From an uncultured Methanobrevibacter sp. (GTDB lineage Archaea > Methanobacteriota > Methanobacteria > Methanobacteriales > Methanobacteriaceae), in the NCBI RefSeq assembly GCF_902769175.1, contig NZ_CACXNW010000024.1:1-64000 (forward strand): a stretch of 64,000 nt of DNA, in the 5' to 3' direction. The translations under genes and the position numbers were made by a program. This document shows, in pieces, positions 27,171-36,800 of the stretch; the stretch's first letter is position 1, and each line of letters begins with the position of its first letter. The notes below the pieces were generated by a model. That model saw only the letters and a program-made list of their open reading frames with translations, did not search any database and was not told the DNA's origin.

Positions 27171-29288
27171 CTAATGTCGAACAAAAAGAACACAGCCATT
27201 TTGGACATGAATTGATTCAGAGGTATAGGAATTATTGAATTTAGAACTGTCAACAGTTAAATTTCCCCTAGTGTAAACTGAATCCCCTACTTCATTAGCG
27301 ACATTTCCTAAAAAGTCAGTGCCATTAATTATTCTTAATATATTAAAGTATTTATTTCCATTGAAGTAAATACCTCGACCATATGCTGTAGCAGTATTAT
27401 TATAAATATGGCTATTTTTGACCTTAGAAGTACCATTTAAATATAATGCTCCACCTACTACAGCATGATTATTTTCAAATGTACACTCATCGATTAAAGC
27501 ATCATTAGCGGAATATACTGCTCCACCAGCATAACCGGAAATACAATCATCAAAGGTACAACCGCTAATCATTGCATTTTTAGCATTTATAGCTCCACCA
27601 TCATCATTTGAAGTGGAATTTGAAAAATGACTACCGCTCACTATTGCAGTATCCATTACTCTTAATGAACCTCCAAACATTGCAGCCAAGTTATTTTCAC
27701 AAATTATGTGATTTAATGTTGCATTATATTGAACATAAATTGCTCCACCAGAATTCACTGCCCTATTGTTGAGCAAAACACAAGAATCTATATCAGCATA
27801 ATCTGAATCTATTGCACCGCCAAAAAATGCTTCATTATTAACTAACTGTGAATCAGACATTATTAAATCTTTAGCATAAACAGCGCCACCATGTTGAGAA
27901 GCATAGGAATTTTCAAAATGACAACCCCTAATAGTAGCGGTTTTGTTGATGGAAACTGATCCTCCCCAAGCTGTAGCGTTATTATCTGTGAAGTTACAGT
28001 TTTTGATTAAAGCATTTTGAGCAAAAACCGCTCCACCAAGTGCTCCAGTGTTATTCATAAATGTGCAATTTTCTAATATAATTTCTTTAGCTAAAATAGC
28101 TCCACCATTTGAAGTTGAAAATCCATTTTTAAAGACTATATTTTTTAAAATAGGTGTTTTTCCTTTAATATTAAATAATCTTGCTAAATTACATCCATCA
28201 ATGGAATGACCAGCACCATCAATTACAAAAAAATCCTTAACAATTGGAACACCAGTTATATATATGAAATCAGAACTTGGACGGAACACATAATCCTTAT
28301 CTAAAACTATAGGATTTTCATTGCATTCATTAATCAATTTATTTAAAGCAGCAAAATCATTTGGATTGTCGTAAAACGGAGTTTGAATAATAGTTAAAGT
28401 ATCATTAGGATTTACCATAAAAATATCTGAATTATTGCACTCAAAATCACGAATAATATTGTTTTCGAAATGAGTATCTTCAACATATAAGTCTGAATGA
28501 CTTAAAATAGTTCCCCCTAACATTGCATCGTTATTTTTAAATGTTGAACTATTAACAATTCCTCCTTTCTTAAATTCCAATATTCCCCTATAACATCCGA
28601 AAATACGGTTAAAAATACAAGCATCAACAATTCCAAATCCTTCAAAACATACTACAAGTCCACAATGATCAGCATTATTTGTGAAGTTACAGCTTTGCAA
28701 TACACAACCAGAACCATTGAAATTTACTGTGCCGTTTTTTATTTTACCCGGACCATCAAGTGAAAGTCCATTAATGAAATTAATGTTTTTTAAGGTTACA
28801 TTATCACCATTAATTTTGAAGAATGCTGAAAGACTAATCCCATTTAAAGTATGGCCTTGACCATCAATCAAAAAATTTGATTTATTGACTATAATCTCAT
28901 CATTAAGTTCCCTATCATCATAGCCATAATCTCTTGTTAATTTAAACTCATTTTTTTTACAATCACTGATTTCCTTTTCTAAAGTAGAAAAGTTTCCAGG
29001 TCTAGAATCATCGACTTGAACAATATCATCAGTAGAAGATCTTAAATTATTCTTTGAAATGGAATCAGCTTTTACTGCTTGAGAATCAACATCGGAAATA
29101 GAATCAATTTTTTCAAGATCATTATCCAATGACATTGCATCTGTTTCTAAGTTACTACTACATAACACATCATCCATTTGATTATCTGCAGCATTTACAG
29201 TTGAAATGCTAAATAACAATAAAAGGATTAATGTGGACAAAAATAAGTTTTTAATAAATGAATCATTAGTAATTAAAGTTTTTCTCAT
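27171..29288 (-). CDS. Secreted adhesin-like protein, polymorphic beta-helix repeats
   Basis: A 705-residue surface protein. A signal peptide covers about residues 1-33 (LFLSTLILLLLFSISTVNAA). A Ser/Asp-rich linker follows, then two right-handed beta-helix blocks, each introduced by a segment like LTRDYGYDDRELNDEIIV...IDGQGHTLNG. The second block has many GGAI/GGAVY repeats with N-x-C-x-F-x-N-N turns, like chlamydial polymorphic membrane proteins. There is no C-terminal membrane anchor or Ig-like tail, unusual next to the other adhesins here. After the stop, another frame stays open to about 27110, so the C-terminus could be shifted. GAGGT precedes the start. Binding partner unknown. Confidence 0.88.
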   Translation of the reverse strand: MRKTLITNDSFIKNLFLSTLILLLLFSISTVNAADNQMDDVLCSSNLETDAMSLDNDLEKIDSISDVDSQAVKADSISKNNLRSSTDDIVQVDDSRPGNFSTLEKEISDCKKNEFKLTRDYGYDDRELNDEIIVNKSNFLIDGQGHTLNGISLSAFFKINGDNVTLKNINFINGLSLDGPGKIKNGTVNFNGSGCVLQSCNFTNNADHCGLVVCFEGFGIVDACIFNRIFGCYRGILEFKKGGIVNSSTFKNNDAMLGGTILSHSDLYVEDTHFENNIIRDFECNNSDIFMVNPNDTLTIIQTPFYDNPNDFAALNKLINECNENPIVLDKDYVFRPSSDFIYITGVPIVKDFFVIDGAGHSIDGCNLARLFNIKGKTPILKNIVFKNGFSTSNGGAILAKEIILENCTFMNNTGALGGAVFAQNALIKNCNFTDNNATAWGGSVSINKTATIRGCHFENSYASQHGGAVYAKDLIMSDSQLVNNEAFFGGAIDSDYADIDSCVLLNNRAVNSGGAIYVQYNATLNHIICENNLAAMFGGSLRVMDTAIVSGSHFSNSTSNDDGGAINAKNAMISGCTFDDCISGYAGGAVYSANDALIDECTFENNHAVVGGALYLNGTSKVKNSHIYNNTATAYGRGIYFNGNKYFNILRIINGTDFLGNVANEVGDSVYTRGNLTVDSSKFNNSYTSESIHVQNGCVLFVRH

Positions 29289-29344
29289 TTTCTACCTCAC
29301 AGGTAAATTATATTTTATCATCAGATTATTAATTTATTAAGGAG

Positions 29345-29383
29345 AACATATATAGATTTTCGCATGTAAGTGCTCACTTGCAT
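29345..29383 (-). promoter_or_regulatory. Adhesin promoter with 20-bp palindrome
   Basis: On the minus strand a TATA-like CTATATATG lies at about 29347-29355. Directly upstream of it (29364-29383) is ATGTAAGTGCTCACTTGCAT, two 9-base arms with one mismatch. A palindrome at the BRE/TATA edge is a likely binding site for a dimeric regulator. Confidence 0.55.
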
Positions 29384-29571
29384 CTTAAAATAAGAAAATG
29401 AGAAATATTCGAGAGTTTTTATAAAAAATAAACAAAATTAGCCCAATATATTAAATAAGCATTTTTTTTTAAGAGGATGAAATTATAAAAATTTATACTA
29501 AAATAGGATAATTTTTTAAAGAACATTTTAATTCGTAATAAATATATATAAAAAAAATATTAATAATATGT

Positions 29572-30186
29572 ATGAGTGAAGAAAAAACAGACCAATACAT
29601 GAAACCACATGGCGTGGAAGGAATTCAGGTTATTGAAAGCATGAATGAAGAACATCAAGAAATCTCTGAATTTGCATTTGAATGTGTTGATTTTAATGAA
29701 AATGCAAACATATTAGATATTGGCTGCGGCGGTGGCGTAAATATTGAGAAATTCTTGAAAGCAACTAAAGGAAATGTAGATGGGCTTGACTATTCTGATG
29801 TTTCCGTTAGAGAATCAATTAAAAGAAATCAAGATTCAGTTGATAGTGGAAGATGCAATGTCATTCAAGCAAATGTTGCCAATATGCCTATTGAAGATGA
29901 ATCCTATGATTTGGCCACAGCATTTTCAACCATCTTTTTCTGGCCAGACTTAGGTGAAAGTTTCAAGGAAGTATTTAGAATCCTCAAACCAAATGGACAG
30001 TTCATGATGGCTAATGGGATAGATGGAACCAATCCTGCTGATGAAGAATTGGCAGATAATATTGAAGGAATAAATCTCCACACTCCTGATGAATTGGAAG
30101 AGTATTTGCTTGAAGCAGGTTTTAAAAGTGTTGAAATGTTTAAAAAGGACAATACTTTTATTTCAGTTATCATAGCTAAAAAATAA
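29572..30186 (+). CDS. Class I SAM-dependent methyltransferase
   Basis: A 204-residue soluble methyltransferase. Motif I is NILDIGCGGGVNIEKFL near residue 45, the acidic strand end VDGLDYS follows, and motif IV-like DLATAFSTIFFWPDLGESF and RILKPNGQFMMANG mark the UbiE/COQ5-like (Methyltransf_11) type. The substrate is unknown. A TATA-like AATATATATAAAA near 29540 precedes the ATG. It diverges from the adhesin gene across 283 bases of A/T-rich sequence. Confidence 0.88.
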   Translation: MSEEKTDQYMKPHGVEGIQVIESMNEEHQEISEFAFECVDFNENANILDIGCGGGVNIEKFLKATKGNVDGLDYSDVSVRESIKRNQDSVDSGRCNVIQANVANMPIEDESYDLATAFSTIFFWPDLGESFKEVFRILKPNGQFMMANGIDGTNPADEELADNIEGINLHTPDELEEYLLEAGFKSVEMFKKDNTFISVIIAKK

Positions 30187-30384
30187 TCTTCTTATTTTAT
30201 TTAAATCTTATCTGACTCTAAAATGTCAAAAAAATGAGACTGAAAAATTTTATAGGCTTATTTTATTTTATTAGATTTTTTTATAAGTAAAAATTAATAT
30301 TATGATTTTAAGCCTAATCTTTTTTTACAAAATCAAAAAAATAAGTATATTAAGGTCTTAATTTTAGGTTAACCCATAGTAATT

Positions 30385-30673
30385 GTAATGGTATGCCGAG
30401 AGTAACCCACATTCTGTTTTATACAGCATTCATCTTAGCGAACTACTCTGCTTCCCTTAGCGGTCATCAGCATATTTGTTCTTGCATCCTGTAGATTGGC
30501 CGTTTCACCGATTCCTTTAATGTCCATCAGTCAAGCATCATTGTCATCCATCAAAGGCCGTCTGCTCCAGAGTCATACTTCTCAGCATAAGTCTTTCAAC
30601 TTTACAGTTCTATAATGATGTGCGGAGTTTCCCTAGTTATAAAACCAGCAGCTGTCTTCGGCTTACCATTACC
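30385..30673 (-). ncRNA. rnpB: RNase P RNA
   Basis: Catalytic RNA that trims tRNA 5' ends. Read on the minus strand, the ends form the P1 helix: GTAATGGTAAGCCGA at the 5' end pairs with TCGGCATACCATTAC at the 3' end. Conserved core elements follow: AGGGAAACTCCGCAC near the 5' end, GAAACGGCCAATCTACAGG in the middle, and ACAGAATGTGGGTTACTC near the 3' end. The length of about 289 bases fits the archaeal type A form. Confidence 0.93.
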
Positions 30674-30687
30674 AATAATTTATATTT

Positions 30688-30702
30688 TCTAATATAAATA
30701 AT
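30688..30702 (-). promoter_or_regulatory. Probable rnpB promoter (TATA box)
   Basis: On the minus strand ATTATTTATATTAG lies about 20-25 bases before the 5' end of RNase P RNA. Confidence 0.5.
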
Positions 30703-30813
30703 TAAAATTTAAAAGCTGTAAAAAATAAGAATCTGAAAATAAAATAATCATAAAAAGATAAAAAGATAAAAAAATAATAAAAAAGATTGTGATAATGAAA
30801 GGAAATTAAAGAA

Positions 30814-31161
30814 TCAATCCTCTACCATTATCAGCTTACCTGTCGAGGAATCTCTATAAACCTTTCCCATCTCAGTATATCCTTTACCAGAACTATTGCT
30901 TACATCGGGAGTTTCATTCAATTCCTGACCTTGATCCAATTCAGTGACCTGTTGCATATCCTGCATCATTTGCTGCCTTTGCTCTTGAGTTAAATCATCA
31001 TTAAAAACAATGCTTTGCATATTCCAAGAGATTACTAAGAATACAAGGAGCCCTACCGCAATGACCAACATTGCATCGACAAGATTTGCTGCACCTGCCA
31101 TCGGATCTTCTTCTTCTCCTTTATCCAAACGTTTGCCAGACTTATGTCGTGCCAAATTCAT
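30814..31161 (-). CDS. DUF2149 protein (HmuV-like, ExbD-like single-span)
   Basis: A 115-residue membrane protein with one hydrophobic segment preceded by basic and acidic residues: DPMAGAANLVDAMLVIAVGL then LLVFLVISWNMQ. The aspartate inside the segment resembles the proton-path aspartate of ExbD/MotB-type partners of TolQ channels. The C-terminus has the conserved GYTEMGKVYRDSSTGKLIMV. The ATG ending at 31161 lies 18 bases after the TolQ-like gene, so the two are surely one operon. The family is known beside TolQ-like and CobN-like genes in anaerobes, including hmuV of the haem-uptake operon of Bacteroidota. A close paralogue is at 43246. Confidence 0.88.
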   Translation of the reverse strand: MNLARHKSGKRLDKGEEEDPMAGAANLVDAMLVIAVGLLVFLVISWNMQSIVFNDDLTQEQRQQMMQDMQQVTELDQGQELNETPDVSNSSGKGYTEMGKVYRDSSTGKLIMVED

Positions 31162-31179
31162 CAACCCTTTATAAAAAAT

Positions 31180-31824
31180 TTACTCATTTAACCTATCCAA
31201 TACAGCTTTAGATAAAGCATCTAAATCAGATAGATACTGTTCATACCAACGTCTCCTAATTTTAGAAACAACATAAGCAACTGCTCCAGCACCGATACCA
31301 ACAACTGTAGTATCAAAAGCTACAATAATCGCATTGGATAAGGTTGTAACATCCCCACTGCCTAATGCAGCAAGCCCTGGACCCATAGGAATCAAGGTAC
31401 CCATTAAACCTAAAGTAGGTCCAATTTTTGTAACGATATCAGTTGTTTGAAGTTTTTTCTCAATTATATCCTCTTCATTTTCAATTAACTTTTCTGCCAA
31501 AGCCTCTCTTGAATCTTTTTTCAATTCACTGGACCTTGCAATATTCACTAAAACTCTCTTTTGGTTTTTAGGAATTTGGGCATTTTTAATTATGCCTTCA
31601 ATTTCACTAATCTCCTTAGTGCGAGAAATTGAAAATATCAAATCCTTAATCAATCTGACAGACACTTTCTTACGAGAACTATACTCTGATATAAGGCCTC
31701 CGACAGTAATTACAGCATACAATGCAAATAATAATAAGAATACTATTACTGGTATCTGTAAACTTTGAGAAACAACATTCAATGCTGAAGTTAATAAATC
31801 ACTACCTGGAATCACTGTTACCAT
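31180..31824 (-). CDS. MotA/TolQ/ExbB proton channel family protein (HmuU-like)
   Basis: A 214-residue membrane protein with three spans: one near residues 18-40 and two in the C-terminal half, where VTKIGPTLGLMGTLIPMGPG and AIIVAFDTTVVGIGAGAVAYV carry the TolQ/ExbB signature. Such channels turn the ion gradient into mechanical work through an ExbD-like partner, here the DUF2149 protein just downstream. GGTGA precedes the ATG ending at 31824. Archaea have no outer membrane or TonB, so the driven partner is probably the surface chelatase upstream. A paralogue is at 43813. Confidence 0.92.
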   Translation of the reverse strand: MVTVIPGSDLLTSALNVVSQSLQIPVIVFLLLFALYAVITVGGLISEYSSRKKVSVRLIKDLIFSISRTKEISEIEGIIKNAQIPKNQKRVLVNIARSSELKKDSREALAEKLIENEEDIIEKKLQTTDIVTKIGPTLGLMGTLIPMGPGLAALGSGDVTTLSNAIIVAFDTTVVGIGAGAVAYVVSKIRRRWYEQYLSDLDALSKAVLDRLNE

Positions 31825-31902
31825 CTACAATCACCAAACAAATTAAAAATAAAATGAATCATATAAAACTTTAAATTAAGATAACTATCAATAAATAAAA
31901 GA

Positions 31903-32610
31903 TTAACTTAAAATATTCCTCTTTCTTGAAAAGACTATACCAATAGCAATTAAAATAATCAATGCTATTATGGAACCCATTAGACTATCCATTGAAACTA
32001 TGCTTATTGAGCCCATTGACTTGTTCATTATTGCAGCAATGTTCGGAATGACCAATGCAGACAATAGGAAATATATTCCTAGGAAAAACATGAAGTTTCC
32101 TAAAACAATCGGATAAGGCTTATCCACATATCTTACAAATACATTGGAAGCAAAGTAAGTAACTACAATTGTCAAGACCAATGCCAATGCAACATATTTG
32201 CTTAAGTCCACGGCCCCTAAACCTACAGTTGGAGCAACCAATAATATACTTACAACAATTGATCCAAAACAGCAAGGGCAAGGAGCAATAACCGCTGCAC
32301 AGGTAGCGGCTGTGGTATTCTTTTCAAAGACTTTCCATTCCCTTATGGTAAAGATACCTGCTAAAATCATTATTACCGCCATAATAATAAAGAAAAGGGA
32401 ATTATAAGTGTAAATCAAATCAGTAATCTCATTTGCATAGTGGGATGAAATTTCAGCAAGTATCAATACTCCCGCACCATATCCTACACAAACGGTAGCC
32501 AAATACTTTTTTGACAGATTAGCCAAGCCAACAGCAAGCCCTAGCTTTATGCCAAAAACAAGCACTGCAGCTAAAATTCCAAATTGCCACAACATACTAA
32601 TTGTATCCAT
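31903..32610 (-). CDS. DUF2162 integral membrane protein (HmuT-like permease)
   Basis: A 235-residue protein with about six or seven membrane spans. The motif AAVIAPCPCCFGSIVVSILL near residue 110 places three cysteines in or by a span, as in cytochrome-c-biogenesis and NicO-like metal transporters. DUF2162 proteins occur beside CobN-like, TolQ-like and DUF2149 genes in anaerobes. The ATG ending at 32610 follows GGTGAG and is preferred over the in-frame GTG. It is 78 bases ahead of the TolQ-like gene. The promoter region carries three perfect palindromes (32678-32728), so the DUF2162-TolQ-DUF2149 unit can be controlled apart from the chelatase. Transport of a metal or tetrapyrrole is inference. 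Confidence 0.82.
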   Translation of the reverse strand: MDTISMLWQFGILAAVLVFGIKLGLAVGLANLSKKYLATVCVGYGAGVLILAEISSHYANEITDLIYTYNSLFFIIMAVIMILAGIFTIREWKVFEKNTTAATCAAVIAPCPCCFGSIVVSILLVAPTVGLGAVDLSKYVALALVLTIVVTYFASNVFVRYVDKPYPIVLGNFMFFLGIYFLLSALVIPNIAAIMNKSMGSISIVSMDSLMGSIIALIILIAIGIVFSRKRNILS

Positions 32611-32677
32611 AAATCTCACCACAAAACCATATAATTATCAAATTTTCATTCTTTTTAATCAATTTTTTTTTAAATAT

Positions 32678-32728
32678 AAATAATCATTATTTGACTTATG
32701 CTTATTATAAGCAAAATAATCATTATTT
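32678..32728 (-). promoter_or_regulatory. Three perfect 15-bp palindromes at the DUF2162 promoter
   Basis: AAATAATCATTATTT occurs at 32678-32692 and 32714-32728, with TGCTTATTATAAGCA at 32699-32713 between them. All three are perfect with a single central base. The first overlaps the minus-strand TATA-like TTTATATTTAAA at about 32668-32680. The AATAATCATTATT core looks like Fur-type iron boxes, but the regulator is unknown. Confidence 0.7.
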
Positions 32729-32833
32729 AAGCATTTATAGAAACTAAAAATAAAATAAAAAAATAAAAATAAAAAAATTTTATTTTTAAGGGATAATTAA
32801 GACTACGAATCGATATTGGGAGATGATTGAAGA

Positions 32834-33844
32834 TTATTTGTATTCGAAATCATCATCCATATCATCATAATAGTCATCATCATCTTTGTTTCTGAAATAA
32901 CCAAATCCTATTAATATCACCAAGCATATTACACAAGCAATAATTGCTATAGGCATGCTGACATCTTTTGGTGCTACAGGAGTGCTTGAATGTTGAGTAA
33001 CTTCCATAGCTTTGCCTTCACCATTAGCGTCGGGAGTTCCTGCATTTGAATCACTGCTTGAATCTGCTTGCCCTTCATAATCCATACCAACACTAGCTCC
33101 GGAACTGGAACCCAGAACATTTGTGTTTCCTCTAGCACTTTGAGCTTCAGCATTGGAACTGCTGTTTGTCTGAATGGTTTCAGTGCTGTTAGACTTAGTG
33201 CTATTGCTAGTTTGACTATCAATATTTGAGGAATTTGAAGGCAAGTCTGTTGCATTCATCAAAAATTTAGGATTTAATGTTGCATTGTATAATGTAGGCA
33301 ATAATTTGGCAAGTAAATCTGCATTAACATACTTAATTGCCCATTCCATCATAGCTACATTACCGCAGCTACAATCACAACATGCCACTCCATTTGCAAC
33401 AGTTGCTTGAGCCCAAGTATTTGCTATATCCCTAATGGTTGCATCATCTGCATCCCAATATCCTTCATAAGCAGAGTTCAACATTGTTCCACTCATGGAT
33501 ATCAAGGAATAAGCATTATTTCCAGATTTTAACCATTCCTTAACACCTAAACCATATTTATCCTGATAATAGGTTTTATAGACATCATCCCAAACAGTCT
33601 GAGAAACTGAAGAAGGTCTTGTCACTTGCCATCCCCATAAATTAGAAATAAATTTATTGGACATGTATCTTGAACCGCTGTAGCCCTCTTTCATCATTCC
33701 TTCAATCCACTTAGGGTTTAAGTATCTGGCATTAAGCTCATTATAGAAAACCTGTTCAAAGGAAGCAACATATGCGCTCTCCTTGTTTGCATACATCAAT
33801 AAATTCATTGTAGGTGTTTTGTTGGATAAGTATTCTACAGTCAT
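32834..33844 (-). CDS. C-terminal part of CobN/HmuS-like chelatase with membrane anchor (split by frameshift)
   Basis: A 336-residue frame that continues the CobN-like protein upstream. Its first 190 residues match the C-terminal region of CobN (NARYLNPKWIEGMMKEGYSG, then a helical stretch ending in the cysteine-rich CCDCSCGN). A Ser/Asn-rich linker and one membrane span (IAIIACVICLVILIGFGYF) with an acidic tail end the protein, anchoring it at the cell surface. It overlaps the upstream frame by ATGA. Adding one G in the GGG at 33855-33857 would read DYWGGLSMTVEYL and join the two, so this is not a separate gene. It is followed after 223 bases by DUF2162. Confidence 0.85.
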   Translation of the reverse strand: MTVEYLSNKTPTMNLLMYANKESAYVASFEQVFYNELNARYLNPKWIEGMMKEGYSGSRYMSNKFISNLWGWQVTRPSSVSQTVWDDVYKTYYQDKYGLGVKEWLKSGNNAYSLISMSGTMLNSAYEGYWDADDATIRDIANTWAQATVANGVACCDCSCGNVAMMEWAIKYVNADLLAKLLPTLYNATLNPKFLMNATDLPSNSSNIDSQTSNSTKSNSTETIQTNSSSNAEAQSARGNTNVLGSSSGASVGMDYEGQADSSSDSNAGTPDANGEGKAMEVTQHSSTPVAPKDVSMPIAIIACVICLVILIGFGYFRNKDDDDYYDDMDDDFEYK

Positions 33845-36800
33845 AGAGAGACCTCCCAGTAATCGAAGAAGTCATCATTGTCTAAAACACCATACTGGTT
33901 GGTATTACGACTAACGATAATGTGATCTGTATCAGATAATGCTCTCATAAATACTACTGGGTTTGTATCTCCCCAATAATATTTGGAATACATATTACCC
34001 ATCCTACCGATATAAAACTCGGATAACTCATCAGTATCATTCCAAGTCCAGGACATAGAGACCAATTTAGATATTCCTGCACCATAATCCCCATTTGGAG
34101 GTGCAAAAATACGAGTAATTGCATATTCCCCAGCAGTTGTGGAATTATAGCCTAAGCTCAAGTAATATATGCAATCTTCAAGCCAATGCTTAGCAACATA
34201 ATTATCATCTAATGACTCATTGGAAAGGCCTTTGAAACTGATGCTTCTCATTATTGATCTAATGGATTCATTTATTTGAGAACCATATGGGCCATTCATA
34301 AGGGTTTGATTTTTTACAATGGTATTATATGAACGAGCTAAAGTCAATCTAAATGCATTATCGATTAGGCGAGCTTGAGAACTGTATAAGTCTCTAAATA
34401 AACCGCTTGTAATAACGGTTACATCTATTCTTTTTTTAGCCCAACCTTCAGGACGGGTTAAATCCTCCAACGCAATGACATTTGGAATATCCTCAACTTT
34501 CTTACCGGTTGGAATTCCTTCCTCATCATATCCTGCACTGGAAGAGTCATGCCAAACCGGTTTCATGCCTAATAAATAAAGAACTGTAGAAACCAAAGCA
34601 CCATCATCCCTTGCAGTTTCAACACACCAAATACCAATGATTATCTTTTCGGTTGTATCATTTAAATCCGCTAAAGTCAATAAGGTAAGTGTTTTAGCAT
34701 AATTCCAAGCATCTTGAGTTGGAAGTTCAGATGATTGGTCCTGGAACATATTGGAACCAGTAGGAAGAACTTGAGGTACAGTTACACTTTCACCACCAAT
34801 ATTAACATGAATATACCTTCCATTCAATGCAGAAATCATGGAATCCAATTCATCATCCACACATACATTATACAAATCAATGTAATTCTTTGAAATGGTC
34901 AATGACGCTAAAAACTCAGGACTATCAATGCCTAATGTGGCAGAAACAGTCTCAACATCCCAATAAATCAAGGCTTTGCAGATATCTGCAGATTTATTCA
35001 AAATAAACTCCCTTTTTAAAGGGGATATGTTGGAATAATTATAACCATAATAATATTGAGACAATTGGTTTAGAAGATTGGTCTTTTCTCCATTGAATTC
35101 AAAATCATGTGAAGAAATAATTGAAACAGTGTTTGCCAAATCATCATCTGTCCATTTTTGACCGATTGCATGAAGTCCTAATGGATATAATGTATTTTGT
35201 GTATCCTTTAAGAATGCTGTTAATTTAGGACTTAAAACACTCATATCTGAATCGTTTATTTCCTTTTCGCTCATGCATAGAGTGAGATGATAATTATTGT
35301 CAATGATTAATTTTTTAATCTCCTTAGATAAGTTTGAATCTAAATTAGCATCAAAATTATCACTATTCCTGTTATTATCATATCTCTCCAATAAGTTAGC
35401 CAACTCAGTTAAGTTTCCATATAAATGGGTGAAGGATTTTGGAGAATCAAGATGTGAAATCAATACTGCAAATCCTCTCCTTTTAGCTTGGATAGCTTCA
35501 CCTAAACCATCAGTAATATAGAAATACACTTGAGGAACCTTTCCTACAACAATAGATCCATAATCATTATAGGATAAAAGAACCTCTTTTCCAGGCAGCC
35601 ACTCATGAGTTGCATGTCTTCCAACAAAAACCATAGCATTGGAATGTCTTGTTTGCATATAATAATATGCCGCCAGATATTGGTGTGTTGGAGCAACAGC
35701 AGTACAGTGATAAAGGTTTTCAATATCTGCTTCCCAACCACGTTGAGGTTCAGGACCAATGAACACATTTCCAAAGGTCAACCCAGGTATTACAAAGTAA
35801 TCGACACCATCACGATTGACAAGCATTATATTTCCCGGCGCTTCTCCCCAACCATTTAATCCTGAAACATTTAAGCTTTTAAATTCTGCGTAATAAGCTA
35901 AAAATTCATCATAATAACTGGATGAAGAGGTGTTTCCATACATTTTTAAGGCATTTACAATTTTATCAAGGACTTGAGTTGCAGCATAGGATTGGTTTTC
36001 CGGAAGCAATGCCTTAATCTCACTATACCATTGACTTAACATGGAATCCACTTCAAGGGTAAAGTTAATCAAAACTGCTTTCTTAACCATTTCCCCAATG
36101 TAAGCAACAGGCCCTTCAGAAACCTGCAATTTAACTATATCATCTAAAGAATTAAACCAAACCATATATTCATCTACTGGAAGAAGAGCGACACCTGAAT
36201 GGTTTGCCAATTTTTCTACCTCACCGGGAGCCCAATTAGCAACATTTATACCGCAAGTGATCATCATATCTTCAAGTTCAGAAACATTGTTTGGCAAATC
36301 GGTTAGATTATAACCCTCTTCCTTCAATGTTAAAAGCATATTGTAAACACTGGTTATGGCATCCAAATAACTTGCACCGATATTCTGTTTTCCAGGAGGG
36401 TAATTGTAATACACTATGGAAATCATCTTATCGATATTTGGAGTGTACTGTAAATCCACCCATGCATCCACTCTATCAACAAGCAAATTAATATTTTCAA
36501 TTTGTGGAACGAAAGTGTTTATATTGGCACCAGTTTTATTGGAAATGTAAGAATCGGCCCCTCCAATGAATGTAGCATCAAAAATACCCTGAGACTCGGC
36601 TATTGTTACATGCCACCATTTATCGCTTTTGGTAGTGCTTAATCCAATAGGGCTAAGTTCCCACTGTGAATTGGTAATGTATTCAGAGTGAACCGCTCTG
36701 AAAACAGGAACATCCGCATCTTCGAAGAAGTGAGTGGCATTGGTAAAGTTCTCTCCACCTACTCCATAAGCAACCATTGAAATGATTGCATCCACATTAA

